Below are positions 15,546 to 23,124 of a stretch of DNA of 64,000 nt, piece after piece. Positions within the stretch are counted from its first letter, which is position 1, and every line of letters begins with the position of its first letter. Location: the NCBI GenBank assembly GCA_943370175.1, contig CALRPU020000007.1, positions 1 to 64,000 on the forward strand. The letters run 5' to 3'. The position numbers and the translations under genes are program-made. The notes below the pieces were generated by a model. It did not search any database, was not told the origin of the DNA, and saw nothing but the letters and a program-made list of their open reading frames with translations. The DNA is from Ideonella_A intermedia_A (lineage in GTDB: Bacteria > Pseudomonadota > Gammaproteobacteria > Burkholderiales > Burkholderiaceae_C).

Positions 15546-18059
15546 TCAGCCTTGGTCCGCGCCGCGGCCGGCGAACGAGGTGGTGATGTCCTCCAGTCGC
15601 CGCCCCTTCAGCAGCTTGGTGCACTCGGGGCAGTAAGACGTGCGGGTCTCGTCGTTGCCGCCGGACCCCCACATGATGCAGCCGGCCGTGGGCGACCAGC
15701 CGTTGAACGACTTGTGGGACCGCTTGTCATCGGGCACGCTGAAGGCGCAATGCCCGCCCTTGTGGATCGAGCGCTTGCCGTCGTTCAACGGGTACGGCGG
15801 GTCGCCGTCCTTGTAGCTCGCGCCCCCGTTGTCCACGTGCTTGGTCGACAGGCCCGGCGGCAGCAGGTCGTTGGCCAGCCCCGGCACGATGGCCATGCCC
15901 ATCGCGTGGCCGAGTTCGTGGCAGATGGTCTCGCTGAGGGCGCCGGGGGTGGCCGCTTCGCGCAGCACCATGATCTGCTCACCGCGGCCGCTGTTGCCGT
16001 TGATTTCGCCGCCGTACTCGTAGGTGAACTTGACCTCCACCGGGCATTCGGTGTCGGTTTCCGCGGCGCCCACGAAGTCGCCGGGCAAGGTCTTCTTGTG
16101 GTCGGGCGTGCCCGGGTCGCTGGTGGGCAGCTTGATGTTGATGGTCTCGTAGTCCGACACCGTGAGCCAGGCCACCTTCATCGCGCCGCGGCGCGGGTTG
16201 CCGCTGGCGTCCAGGCCGGGGTGGTAGTTGAGGGTCTTGCCCACCGCGTCGAACTTGGACTTGGCCGCGGTGCGAACTGCCGTCAGTTGTGCCGGGCCAT
16301 CGGCACCACCGGCCGACTTGAAGTGCAGCTTCAGGGTGTTGGCGGTGTCGTGCAAGGCCTGGTCGCTGGACAGCAGGTCGGCAACAAAGCCGTTCAGCTT
16401 GCCCAGCTCGCCGCCGCTGAGGTCGGTTTCATGGCCGCCGCCCTGCTTGGCGGCGAAGGTCAAGGTGAGCGACTTGCCGGGCCGGTCCGGGGCGGTGACC
16501 ACCACCTTGCCGGCGCTGCCGCCGCCACTGGACTGCTCGACCCATTGGGTCGGGGCGGTGTGGTCGTTGACCACCTTGGCCACCCATTCAAAGCCCCCCG
16601 ACACCGTCGGGTTGGGCTTGCCGTCGTTGGGCGTCAGCGGGAACACGTTGCCACTGGGCACGGCGAAGTCGAAATCCGCCGAGGTCACCTCGGGCTGCGC
16701 GGTGGCGCTGCTGCTGTTGCTGCTGAAGGCGCGCTCGCACACGCTGACGTAGACCGAGCGCTTGCGAAACTCGGCGTTGTCGGAAAACTTGTTCTTCGTG
16801 TTCAACCAGCCGTTGGTGACCACGTAGATCTCGCCATCACCCGCCTCCTTGAAGAAGGCGCGCTTCATGATCATGCCGTTCTTCTTGGCGAAGGTGGCCT
16901 TGGCGTCGGCAAAGCCGTGCCACTTGTTCATCTGGTACTCGATGAACACCGCCGCCAGCTTGGTCTTGACCGCGGCCTTCACCGCCGCCGGGTAGTCGGT
17001 CCAGTTCATCTTGGGCACCAACAGGTTCGGGTACCGCAGTTCGTACCAAAGGCGCCGCCAGTTGACGAACTTGAGCTGCTCGTCGGTCACCGCGTCGTCG
17101 CGGCCACCGATGGCCACCGTGCAGGTGTCGCCGCCGGCCAGGCCGGTGTCCACCTTGAACTTGGCCGTGCCACCGTCCTTCTCCAGCACGACGTAGCCGG
17201 TGTAGACCTTCTTGTCGGCGTCCGGGGTCAGGTCGTTCACCGCGGGGGCGTCGAGCACCTTGGGCTCGGGGTTGTCGCGGTCGCTCTCGCGGCTGAAGGT
17301 GACTTCGATGTAGATGCGGTCGTTCTTCTTGCCGTCGGCCTTGGGTTTGGCGCTGACCTCGAACTCGACCACATGGCCGTGGCCCTCGGCGGCGTCCTTG
17401 TTTTTCGACTTCAGGTTGACGTACAGGCGGCAGGCATGCTTGCGGTTGGCCTCGTTGTTGGTCGGGTCGTTCGCCACCCAGGGCTTGTCGGGCACCACGT
17501 TCGGCTTGACGAACATGGTCACGATCCGCCGCACGACCACCAGCTCGTGTTGTCGCAGCGTGGCCGGCACCGACTTGTCTTCGACGATCTGGTAAGGGCT
17601 GCGCACTTCCAGCGTGTACGGCGCCTTGCGCGTCAGCTCCACCTTGCACTTGCCGTCCTTGGCCGTGACCGGCTTGGCGACCTCGACACCGGCTTGCTTC
17701 AGCAGCAGCTTGACGTCCTTGAAGTCGCTGTCGTCTTCCTGGTTCTTGGCGTGGACTTCAATGTCCTTGGGCCACACCGTGGCGTCCGCCAGCTCCTGCG
17801 ACTTTTCCTTGGCCGGGCCGTACTTGGCCAGCAGCGACAGCTTGTAGGTGGGTTTGTCCGGGTCCACCGCGGGCACGTCAAAGCTGCGCTCGATGGGCTT
17901 GCCCGGCTTGACGGTGATGTCCTTCTCGGACTTCAAGGGCTTGGCCTCGTCACCGTCCTTGAGCAGGTACAGGTCCACCTTGCCGTCGTAGGGCTTGGAA
18001 TCATCGATCAGGCTGACCTTGACCTTGTACTTCGACTTTTCCCAGATGTCTTCTGCCAA
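15546..18059 (-). CDS. Large zinc metalloprotease with archaemetzincin-like signature (copy A), putative T6SS cargo
   Basis: 837 residues from a TTG start at 18059, six bases after a GGAGAAG ribosome site; the start aligns with the GTG of copy B ('LAEDIWE' vs 'VAQDLWE'). The N-terminal half is Lys/Asp-rich and beta-like. The C-terminus carries HELGH (714-718, bases 15906-15920), HExxHxxG, KHVDNGG, HC (770-771), CIM (794-796) and CPEC (810-813), and ends FAGRGADQG like copy B. The pattern recalls archaemetzincins. No signal peptide; 41 bases downstream of an 83-residue gene and in one operon with a DUF4123 adaptor, which points to type VI delivery. The target is unknown. Confidence 0.82.
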   Translation of the reverse strand: MAEDIWEKSKYKVKVSLIDDSKPYDGKVDLYLLKDGDEAKPLKSEKDITVKPGKPIERSFDVPAVDPDKPTYKLSLLAKYGPAKEKSQELADATVWPKDIEVHAKNQEDDSDFKDVKLLLKQAGVEVAKPVTAKDGKCKVELTRKAPYTLEVRSPYQIVEDKSVPATLRQHELVVVRRIVTMFVKPNVVPDKPWVANDPTNNEANRKHACRLYVNLKSKNKDAAEGHGHVVEFEVSAKPKADGKKNDRIYIEVTFSRESDRDNPEPKVLDAPAVNDLTPDADKKVYTGYVVLEKDGGTAKFKVDTGLAGGDTCTVAIGGRDDAVTDEQLKFVNWRRLWYELRYPNLLVPKMNWTDYPAAVKAAVKTKLAAVFIEYQMNKWHGFADAKATFAKKNGMIMKRAFFKEAGDGEIYVVTNGWLNTKNKFSDNAEFRKRSVYVSVCERAFSSNSSSATAQPEVTSADFDFAVPSGNVFPLTPNDGKPNPTVSGGFEWVAKVVNDHTAPTQWVEQSSGGGSAGKVVVTAPDRPGKSLTLTFAAKQGGGHETDLSGGELGKLNGFVADLLSSDQALHDTANTLKLHFKSAGGADGPAQLTAVRTAAKSKFDAVGKTLNYHPGLDASGNPRRGAMKVAWLTVSDYETINIKLPTSDPGTPDHKKTLPGDFVGAAETDTECPVEVKFTYEYGGEINGNSGRGEQIMVLREAATPGALSETICHELGHAMGMAIVPGLANDLLPPGLSTKHVDNGGASYKDGDPPYPLNDGKRSIHKGGHCAFSVPDDKRSHKSFNGWSPTAGCIMWGSGGNDETRTSYCPECTKLLKGRRLEDITTSFAGRGADQG

Positions 18060-18100
18060 TTGACTTCTCCGCGGTGCGCGAGGCACCAGTTCGTCGGTGT

Positions 18101-18352
18101 TCAGCCGCCAGTGGGCGCACGGGCCGGGCTCAAGGCCACCTCTGCGCCGCCGGGTTCGATGGCGGTGGCGGTGAACAGCAGCCCGACCGGCTCGTCTTCG
18201 TCGTGTTCGGCTTCGGTGGCGATGCCATTGGGCTCGTCGAGGTCGCAAACCGCCTCGACGTCGTTGGCCTCGCAGGGTTGGACCGGGTCGCCAAGCGACC
18301 CGCCCTCGGTCGCGGGACCACCGGTCGGCGGCGGCGGCTTGACGTCAGGCAT
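18101..18352 (-). CDS. Small acidic protein of the metalloprotease island
   Basis: 83 residues, unrecognised. It is Pro/Gly-rich at both ends and acidic in the middle ('EANDVEAVCDLDEPNG', 'EAEHDEDE'), with two Cys and a short hydrophobic strand 'VGLLFTATAI'. It has no signal peptide. Its ATG overlaps the end of the preceding 148-residue gene by eight bases and it lies 41 bases before the protease copy A, so it is surely co-transcribed. It may be a linker, spike-tip or chaperone piece of the secretion cargo; no evidence picks among these. Codon-level translation on the opposite strand is not supported. Confidence 0.5.
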   Translation of the reverse strand: MPDVKPPPPTGGPATEGGSLGDPVQPCEANDVEAVCDLDEPNGIATEAEHDEDEPVGLLFTATAIEPGGAEVALSPARAPTGG

Positions 18353-18791
18353 CGTGTGCTCCGTGATCGGGGTGGGCCGAGGCGGCGGATGCGGCAGATT
18401 CAGCAGGCTCAGCGGGTTCCTCGGCCAAGGCGGCCAGACGCTGCAAGCGACAGTCGATGCGGTGCAGCCGGGTGGCGGGGCTCAAGCCACGCTGCTGCAG
18501 CAGCTCGCCGATCCAGGCCGTGCGGGGCGTGGCACCGGCCCCGCTGCCGTGCTCAAAGTCCAGGGCAACGAAGCGGGCGATGTCGCGCTTGCGCTCGAAG
18601 CCGAGTGCGCGGGCGCGCTCGATGCACCCCGCCACCCGGTCCTCCAGGGCCTGGCGCGCCATGGGCTCACCCGCCTCGGCTTGCCAGGCGCTGATCCACC
18701 GCGCCACCCGCTCGACAAACTGCTGTTCCAGGGCCGGGCGCAACGCCACAAGCTGTTGCGTTCGAACGATCAGCAACGGGGTGGTGGCCAT
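18345..18791 (-). CDS. VgrG-island-type accessory protein (unknown function)
   Basis: 148 residues. The N-terminal two thirds is mostly helical ('LIVRTQQLVALRPALEQQF', 'RVARWISAWQ', then 'GFERKRDIARFVALDFEHG') and resembles a family of small proteins that commonly follow DUF4123 genes in T6SS vgrG islands; this is recognised by pattern, not by search. The C-terminal 30 residues are Ala/Glu/Pro/Ser-rich and low complexity. ATG 18791 lies five bases after the DUF4123 gene stop region. Its role is unknown; genes of this type are assumed to help load cargo on the spike. Confidence 0.6.
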   Translation of the reverse strand: MATTPLLIVRTQQLVALRPALEQQFVERVARWISAWQAEAGEPMARQALEDRVAGCIERARALGFERKRDIARFVALDFEHGSGAGATPRTAWIGELLQQRGLSPATRLHRIDCRLQRLAALAEEPAEPAESAASAASAHPDHGAHDA

Positions 18792-18796
18792 GGGGT

Positions 18797-19411
18797 TCAG
18801 CCCTGGGGCGCCACGTTGGACGCCGACGTCGACGACCTCACCGAGTCCACGGCGCCCACCTCGGCGGGCGCCGTGCAAACAGGGTGGCGGACCTCGCGCA
18901 GGCTGCCCGCCTGCAGCGTGTACTCGGTCAGGCAGTCGCCGCCAGCCGCCTCGGCAAAGACCGCGCTGACCGGCCCGAACACCTGCGCCAGTTCGGCCGG
19001 TGTGCACGTGGGCAGGTAGGCCCGCAGGACCCGCGGGTCGAAGTAGCGGAACAGCAGGCGGCGGCCGTCCTCGGCCTGCACCGTCAACAACTTGCGCAGG
19101 TGGTGGCGAAGGCGCGTGCCGTCATTGATGCGGAAGAAGCAGCCCCAGGCCTGGCCCCAGCACTGCTCGAGCAGCGCGCGCGTGAACTGGTAGCGCGGGC
19201 TCAACTCCACCAGGTGGGGCGCGACCATCTTCAGTTCGAGCGGCAGGTCGCCGCTGTACAGGCATTGGTAGTCGAGCCGCGACACGGCCAACTCCCGGTA
19301 GATGCGGCGGTGGCGGGCGCAGTCCAGCACCACCCACAGGCTGCCCGGCGTCGCGTCGCCCTGCGGCCACAGGGCCAGTTCGAACTGGCGGCGTTCCAGC
19401 TCGTCGATCAT
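18797..19411 (-). CDS. DUF4123 protein, T6SS effector chaperone/adaptor
   Basis: 204 residues. It fits the DUF4123 family (Tap-1/Tec adaptors) that load a specific effector on VgrG or PAAR: the blocks 'LWVVLDCARHRRIYREL', 'CLYSGDLPLELKMVAPHLVEL' and, near the C-terminus, 'LLFRYFDPRVLRAYLPTC' are diagnostic. Cytoplasmic. ATG 19411 overlaps the stop of the preceding gene (ATGA). The presence of this family is the main reason to regard the downstream metalloproteases as T6SS cargo. No vgrG lies next to it, which is uncommon. Confidence 0.8.
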   Translation of the reverse strand: MIDELERRQFELALWPQGDATPGSLWVVLDCARHRRIYRELAVSRLDYQCLYSGDLPLELKMVAPHLVELSPRYQFTRALLEQCWGQAWGCFFRINDGTRLRHHLRKLLTVQAEDGRRLLFRYFDPRVLRAYLPTCTPAELAQVFGPVSAVFAEAAGGDCLTEYTLQAGSLREVRHPVCTAPAEVGAVDSVRSSTSASNVAPQG

Positions 19412-19926
19412 GCGGCGGCTCCGGTGGGCGGCTTGGCCTTCTTGTTCTTCTCGCAGACCTCGCAAAACGGCACGCCGGCCTCGGCCGCGGCCACCAAGGT
19501 GGCGGCCATCGCCGAGGCGTCCACCGTGTGGGGCAAGGTGGTGGGTTCGGACGGGGCAGCAACCGGCGCGGACCGGCTGCGCGGCGCCACTGGCGGGGGT
19601 GGCGGCCCCGGCGGCGCGGTGCCGACCGAGGTTTCGATCAGGTGCGACGGGTGATCGCGTCCGCACACCCGCAGTTCGCCGCTGGCCACCAATTGGGCCA
19701 GCTGGTCGACCACGGCGTGGGTGGTGTGCAGCGGCAGGCCACGGTCGGCCCCGGCGCGGTGGGCCAGTTGCCGCAGCACGGCCACATGGGTGTCATCGAC
19801 CAAGAAGCCGCGCAGCCAATCCCGTGCGGCCTCGCGTTCGCCGGCATCGAACTTCGGACGGCAACCCTTGCACTCATTCCAGGCGCAGAAGTCTCCGACG
19901 TCGAAGCGTGAATAGATCCGGAACAT
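19408..19926 (-). CDS. First gene of the metalloprotease island, Cys-containing protein of unknown function
   Basis: 172 residues, unrecognised. The N-terminal ~95 residues are probably a folded domain ('RDWLRGFLVDDTHVAVLRQL', 'THAVVDQLAQLVASGELRV') with a Cys cluster 'CAWNECKGC' near residue 14-22; then a Pro/Ala/Ser linker (about 105-130) and a C-terminal 'FCEVCEKNKK' CxxC group. The two Cys groups could bind a metal. It starts the eight-gene operon, with 117 bases to the convergently transcribed-looking but same-strand AMACR gene upstream. ATGA overlap with the DUF4123 gene indicates coupled translation, so a loading or regulatory role is possible. Confidence 0.6.
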   Translation of the reverse strand: MFRIYSRFDVGDFCAWNECKGCRPKFDAGEREAARDWLRGFLVDDTHVAVLRQLAHRAGADRGLPLHTTHAVVDQLAQLVASGELRVCGRDHPSHLIETSVGTAPPGPPPPPVAPRSRSAPVAAPSEPTTLPHTVDASAMAATLVAAAEAGVPFCEVCEKNKKAKPPTGAAA

Positions 19927-20043
19927 GGCCCCCGCCTGTGAACACCACCACTTGTTTCCATCGGCAAGTTAGCACAGGACCTGCCAGGCGACCACCGGCA
20001 AGGCCCGGTGCGCGGTCTGCACCGCGACGGAGTGTGCAGAAAC

Positions 20044-21213
20044 TCAGGCCGTCGGGTTGCCGCGGGACCGGGTCAGGCCGTCGATCAGCGCCGGCTCGAT
20101 GCCCCAGGCCCGCAGCACGCCCGCCGGGTCGGGGGTGCTGCCGGGCTCGGGCCGCGCCGCCGGCGTGCGGCTGAAACGCGGCGCGGGGGCCGGTTGCATC
20201 ACGCCGCCCACGCTCACGTGGGTTTCGCGGGCCAGGTTGTGGGGGTGCCGCAGGGCCTCGTCCCAGTCCAGCACCGGGGAAAAGCAGGCGTCGGTGCCCT
20301 CCAGCAGCGCGCACCAGGCGTCGCGTGGCCGGCTGGCAAACAGCGTGGCCAGCCGCTCGTGCATCGCCGGCCAGCGGCTGCGGTCGTTCTGGGCGTCGAA
20401 CAACGGGTCGCTCAGGCCGCAACGCTCGCGCAGCAGCGCGTAGAACTGCGGCTCCAGCGGCCCGATGGCGATGTGCTTGCCGTCGGCGCAGGCGTAGGTG
20501 CGGTAGAACGGTGCGCCGCCGTCCAGCAGGTTGTCGGCCCGGCGGTCGCTCCACTGACCGGCGGCACGGAAGTTGAACAACATTGTCGACAGCAAGGCGG
20601 CACCGTCGGTCATGGCGGCGTCCACCACCTGGCCTCGTCCCGAGCGTTGTGCTTCAAAGACGCCACACAAGATGCCGAAGGCCAGCAGCATGCCGCCGCC
20701 GCCAAAGTCGCCCACCAGGTTCAGCGGCGGCACCGGCTGGTCGGCCGGGCCGATGGCGTGCAGCGCGCCGCTGATGGCCACGTAATTCAGGTCGTGGCCC
20801 GCCGCCTGGGCGAGCGGGCCGTGCTGGCCCCAGCCGGTCATGCGGCCGAACACCAGGCGCGGGTTGCGGGCCAGGCACGCGTCCGGCCCCAGGCCCAGGC
20901 GCTCCATCACGCCGGGGCGAAAGCCCTCGATGAGGGCGTCGGCCCGGTCGATCAGGCGCTGGGCCACGCCCAGTGCGTTCGGGTCGCGCAGGTCCAGTTC
21001 CAGGCTGCTGCGGTTGCGGTCGAGGTCGGTCGGGCCGACGGTCGCCGCGGCGCCAGGGCGCGTGATGCGGATCACCTCCGCCCCCTGATCCGCCAGCACC
21101 ATGGCCGCAAACGGTGCCGGACCCAGGCCCGACATCTCGACGATGCGCAGGCCGCTGAGGGGCCCCTGGCGCGCCGCGCCCGGTGAAGGCGCCTGCGTCT
21201 GAGCCGCCGTCAC
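20044..21213 (-). CDS. Alpha-methylacyl-CoA racemase-like family III CoA-transferase-fold protein
   Basis: 389 residues, matching AMACR length. After a 15-residue lead comes 'GLRIVEMSGLGPAPFAAMVL', the family III start; 'GWGQHGPLAQAAGHDLNY' contains the His/Asp pair used for alpha-proton exchange in AMACR. It would epimerise 2-methylacyl-CoA esters so that S-specific beta-oxidation can proceed. GTG 21213 overlaps the stop of the acyl-CoA dehydrogenase (GTGA), so the two are translationally coupled and likely act in one branched-chain or isoprenoid/bile-acid-type degradation step. A CoA transferase role cannot be excluded. Confidence 0.82.
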   Translation of the reverse strand: MTAAQTQAPSPGAARQGPLSGLRIVEMSGLGPAPFAAMVLADQGAEVIRITRPGAAATVGPTDLDRNRSSLELDLRDPNALGVAQRLIDRADALIEGFRPGVMERLGLGPDACLARNPRLVFGRMTGWGQHGPLAQAAGHDLNYVAISGALHAIGPADQPVPPLNLVGDFGGGGMLLAFGILCGVFEAQRSGRGQVVDAAMTDGAALLSTMLFNFRAAGQWSDRRADNLLDGGAPFYRTYACADGKHIAIGPLEPQFYALLRERCGLSDPLFDAQNDRSRWPAMHERLATLFASRPRDAWCALLEGTDACFSPVLDWDEALRHPHNLARETHVSVGGVMQPAPAPRFSRTPAARPEPGSTPDPAGVLRAWGIEPALIDGLTRSRGNPTA

Positions 21214-22373
21214 GGCTGGGCCCGCGCGATGCGGTTGCCGATGCTCCAGCGGTGCACTTCGGACGGGCCGTCGTAGATGCGGAACGCGCGGATGTCGGTG
21301 AAGATGCGCGAGACGATGCGCTCGTCGGTCACGCCGCTGCCGCCCAGGATCTGCACACTGCGGTCGACCACGCGCCACTCGGCCTCGCTGCAAACGACCT
21401 TGGCCACGCTCGACTCGTGGCGGCCCTTTGCGCCTTGGTCCAGCAACCAGGCGCAATGCCAGATGGTCAGGCGCGCGACGTGCAGGTCCATTTCGTTGTC
21501 GGCCAATTGGAAGCTGACGCCCTCGTGCGCTGCCAGCGGCTGGCCGAAGGCGTGGCGCTCGCGGGCGTAGGCGGCGGCCACCTCGTGGGCGCGGCGCGCG
21601 GCGCCCAGCCAGCGCATGCAATGCGTGAGCCGCGCGGGCGCGAGCCGCACCTGGGCGTAGCGCAAACCCTGGCCCAGTTCACCCAGCACGTCGCTGGCCG
21701 GGATGCGCACCTGGTCAAACCGAACAACCGCGTGCCCGCCGGTGAAGCACGCGTCCATCGCATTCATCACCCGCTCGATGACGATGCCGGGCCGGTCCAT
21801 GTCGGTGAGGAACATCGTGGCGGAGCCGTCTTCCAGCTTCGCCATGACGATGCCGAAGGCCGCGCCCACCGCCCCGGTGATGTACATCTTGCGGCCGGTG
21901 ACGACGTAGTCGTCACCGTCGCGCACCGCGGTGGTCTGCAGCATGCCGGGGTCGGACCCCGCGCCCGGTGGCGGCTCGGTCATGCAAAAACACGACCGCG
22001 TGCGGCCTTGCACCAGCGGGATCAGCCAGCGCGCCTTCTGGGCGGGCGTGGCCACGACCTCCATCAGGTGGATGTTGCCCTCGTCCGGCGCGTGGATGTT
22101 GAGCGCCACCGGCCCCAGCGGCGAGTAGCCGGCCTCCTCGAAGACGATCGCCTTGTCCACGTGCGACAAGCCCAGCCCGCCGTGCTCGACCGACGCGTGC
22201 GGCGTCAGCAGCCCGGCGTCGCGCGCGCGGGCCACCAGCGCGTCGCGCAGGGCCTCGCTGGGGCCGTGATCGCCCTGGCGCGGGTCGTTTTCAAAGGGAA
22301 TCACCTCGTCGGCGATGAAGCGCCGGGTGCGTTGCTGCAGTTCTTGCTGGGCGGGCGTGAGTTGAAAATCCAA
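21210..22373 (-). CDS. Acyl-CoA dehydrogenase (ACAD10/11-like)
   Basis: 387 residues. The FAD-linked acyl-CoA dehydrogenase fold is complete: N-terminal helical domain, 'CFCMTEPPPGAGSDPG' (substrate/FAD beta domain), and C-terminal 'ILGGSGVTDERIVSRIFTD' then 'YDGPSEVHRWSIG', where the Glu is the catalytic base as in ACAD10/11-type enzymes. It oxidises acyl-CoA to the 2-enoyl-CoA. A TTG start at 22373 is chosen because an AGGAGA site lies five bases upstream and the protein then begins 'LDFQLTPAQQ', the family N-terminus; the frame continues upstream without a better start. Coupled to the AMACR gene. Confidence 0.88.
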   Translation of the reverse strand: MDFQLTPAQQELQQRTRRFIADEVIPFENDPRQGDHGPSEALRDALVARARDAGLLTPHASVEHGGLGLSHVDKAIVFEEAGYSPLGPVALNIHAPDEGNIHLMEVVATPAQKARWLIPLVQGRTRSCFCMTEPPPGAGSDPGMLQTTAVRDGDDYVVTGRKMYITGAVGAAFGIVMAKLEDGSATMFLTDMDRPGIVIERVMNAMDACFTGGHAVVRFDQVRIPASDVLGELGQGLRYAQVRLAPARLTHCMRWLGAARRAHEVAAAYARERHAFGQPLAAHEGVSFQLADNEMDLHVARLTIWHCAWLLDQGAKGRHESSVAKVVCSEAEWRVVDRSVQILGGSGVTDERIVSRIFTDIRAFRIYDGPSEVHRWSIGNRIARAQP

Positions 22374-22417
22374 TCGTGTCTCCTGTGGGTGGGATCGCGG
22401 TGCGCGTCCGGGGCGGG

Positions 22418-22900
22418 TCAGTGCTTGTGCTGCGACGTGGACTCGGGCGCAGCGGCGCCCAGCGCCCGCACGGGCAGCGACACCACCAGGGTCTCGCGCT
22501 TCTTGTCGGCGCCTTCGACGACCAGGGTGATGGGCACGGTGTCGCCCGCCTTCAGGGCGGACTTCAGGTCCATCAGCATCAGGTGGTAGCTGCCCGGCTT
22601 CAGGTCGACCGCCTTGCCCGCCGGCAGGTCCAGGCCGGGCAACTGGCGCATCTTCATCACGTTGCCGTCCATCGACATTTCGTGAATCTCCACGGCGCCG
22701 GCCACGGGCGAGCTGGCCGACACCAGGCGCCCACCCTGCGCGGCGGTGATCTGCCCGAAGGCGCCAGTGGCCTTCTGCTGCGGCACCGTGCCGCGCACCC
22801 AGGCGTCCTTGACGCTGACCTGGGCCTGAGCGCCCGCGGCGGCCACGAGGGCAACCACGCCCCACGTGCTGGCCCGCCACGCTGATTTCCATCGGTTCAT
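22418..22900 (-). CDS. Periplasmic copper chaperone PCu(A)C
   Basis: 160 residues. Sec signal peptide with cleavage after 'GAQA' (residue ~28). The mature protein holds the PCuAC copper site: 'HEMSMDGNVMKMR' followed about 20 residues later by 'YHLMLM', i.e. the H-M...H-M Cu(I) ligand set. It delivers copper to the CuA centre of cytochrome c oxidase in the periplasm. The His-containing tail 'TSQHKH' may add metal binding. It is monocistronic as seen and divergent from the phosphoethanolamine transferase gene; a Sco partner is not adjacent. Confidence 0.85.
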   Translation of the reverse strand: MNRWKSAWRASTWGVVALVAAAGAQAQVSVKDAWVRGTVPQQKATGAFGQITAAQGGRLVSASSPVAGAVEIHEMSMDGNVMKMRQLPGLDLPAGKAVDLKPGSYHLMLMDLKSALKAGDTVPITLVVEGADKKRETLVVSLPVRALGAAAPESTSQHKH

Positions 22901-23037
22901 CGTTCGCCTTTCTGCCCGAAGGCACTGCGCCGTGCGCCGGATCGTGCGCACCCGTGACCGCGATTGTGGCAAGGGCCGTCCCGTGGCGGGTTGGACCCTT
23001 GGCAAAGCCACGGCGGCGTCTTCAGGGAAAGATCAGG

Positions 23038-23065
23038 TTGAAAAGGGAAAATGATCGGCTAGATT
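23038..23065 (+). promoter_or_regulatory. Candidate sigma-70 promoter for the phosphoethanolamine transferase gene
   Basis: TTGAAA (23038-23043) and TAGATT (23060-23065) are separated by 16 bases and lie 60 bases before the ATG at 23125, in the only AT-richer stretch of this divergent intergenic region. Read by eye only. Confidence 0.45.
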
Positions 23066-23124
23066 CCACCGCCCTGACCCATGCCCGACGACCCACCGCC
23101 CGCGGAGGCGGCCGTCTCCTGACG

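Noticed and set aside
14541..19019. Plus-strand open frame of 1492 codons opposite the protease island
   Set aside because: It mirrors the minus-strand genes codon for codon; composition is His/Arg/Gly/Val-rich shadow sequence with no family features, as is common at very high GC.
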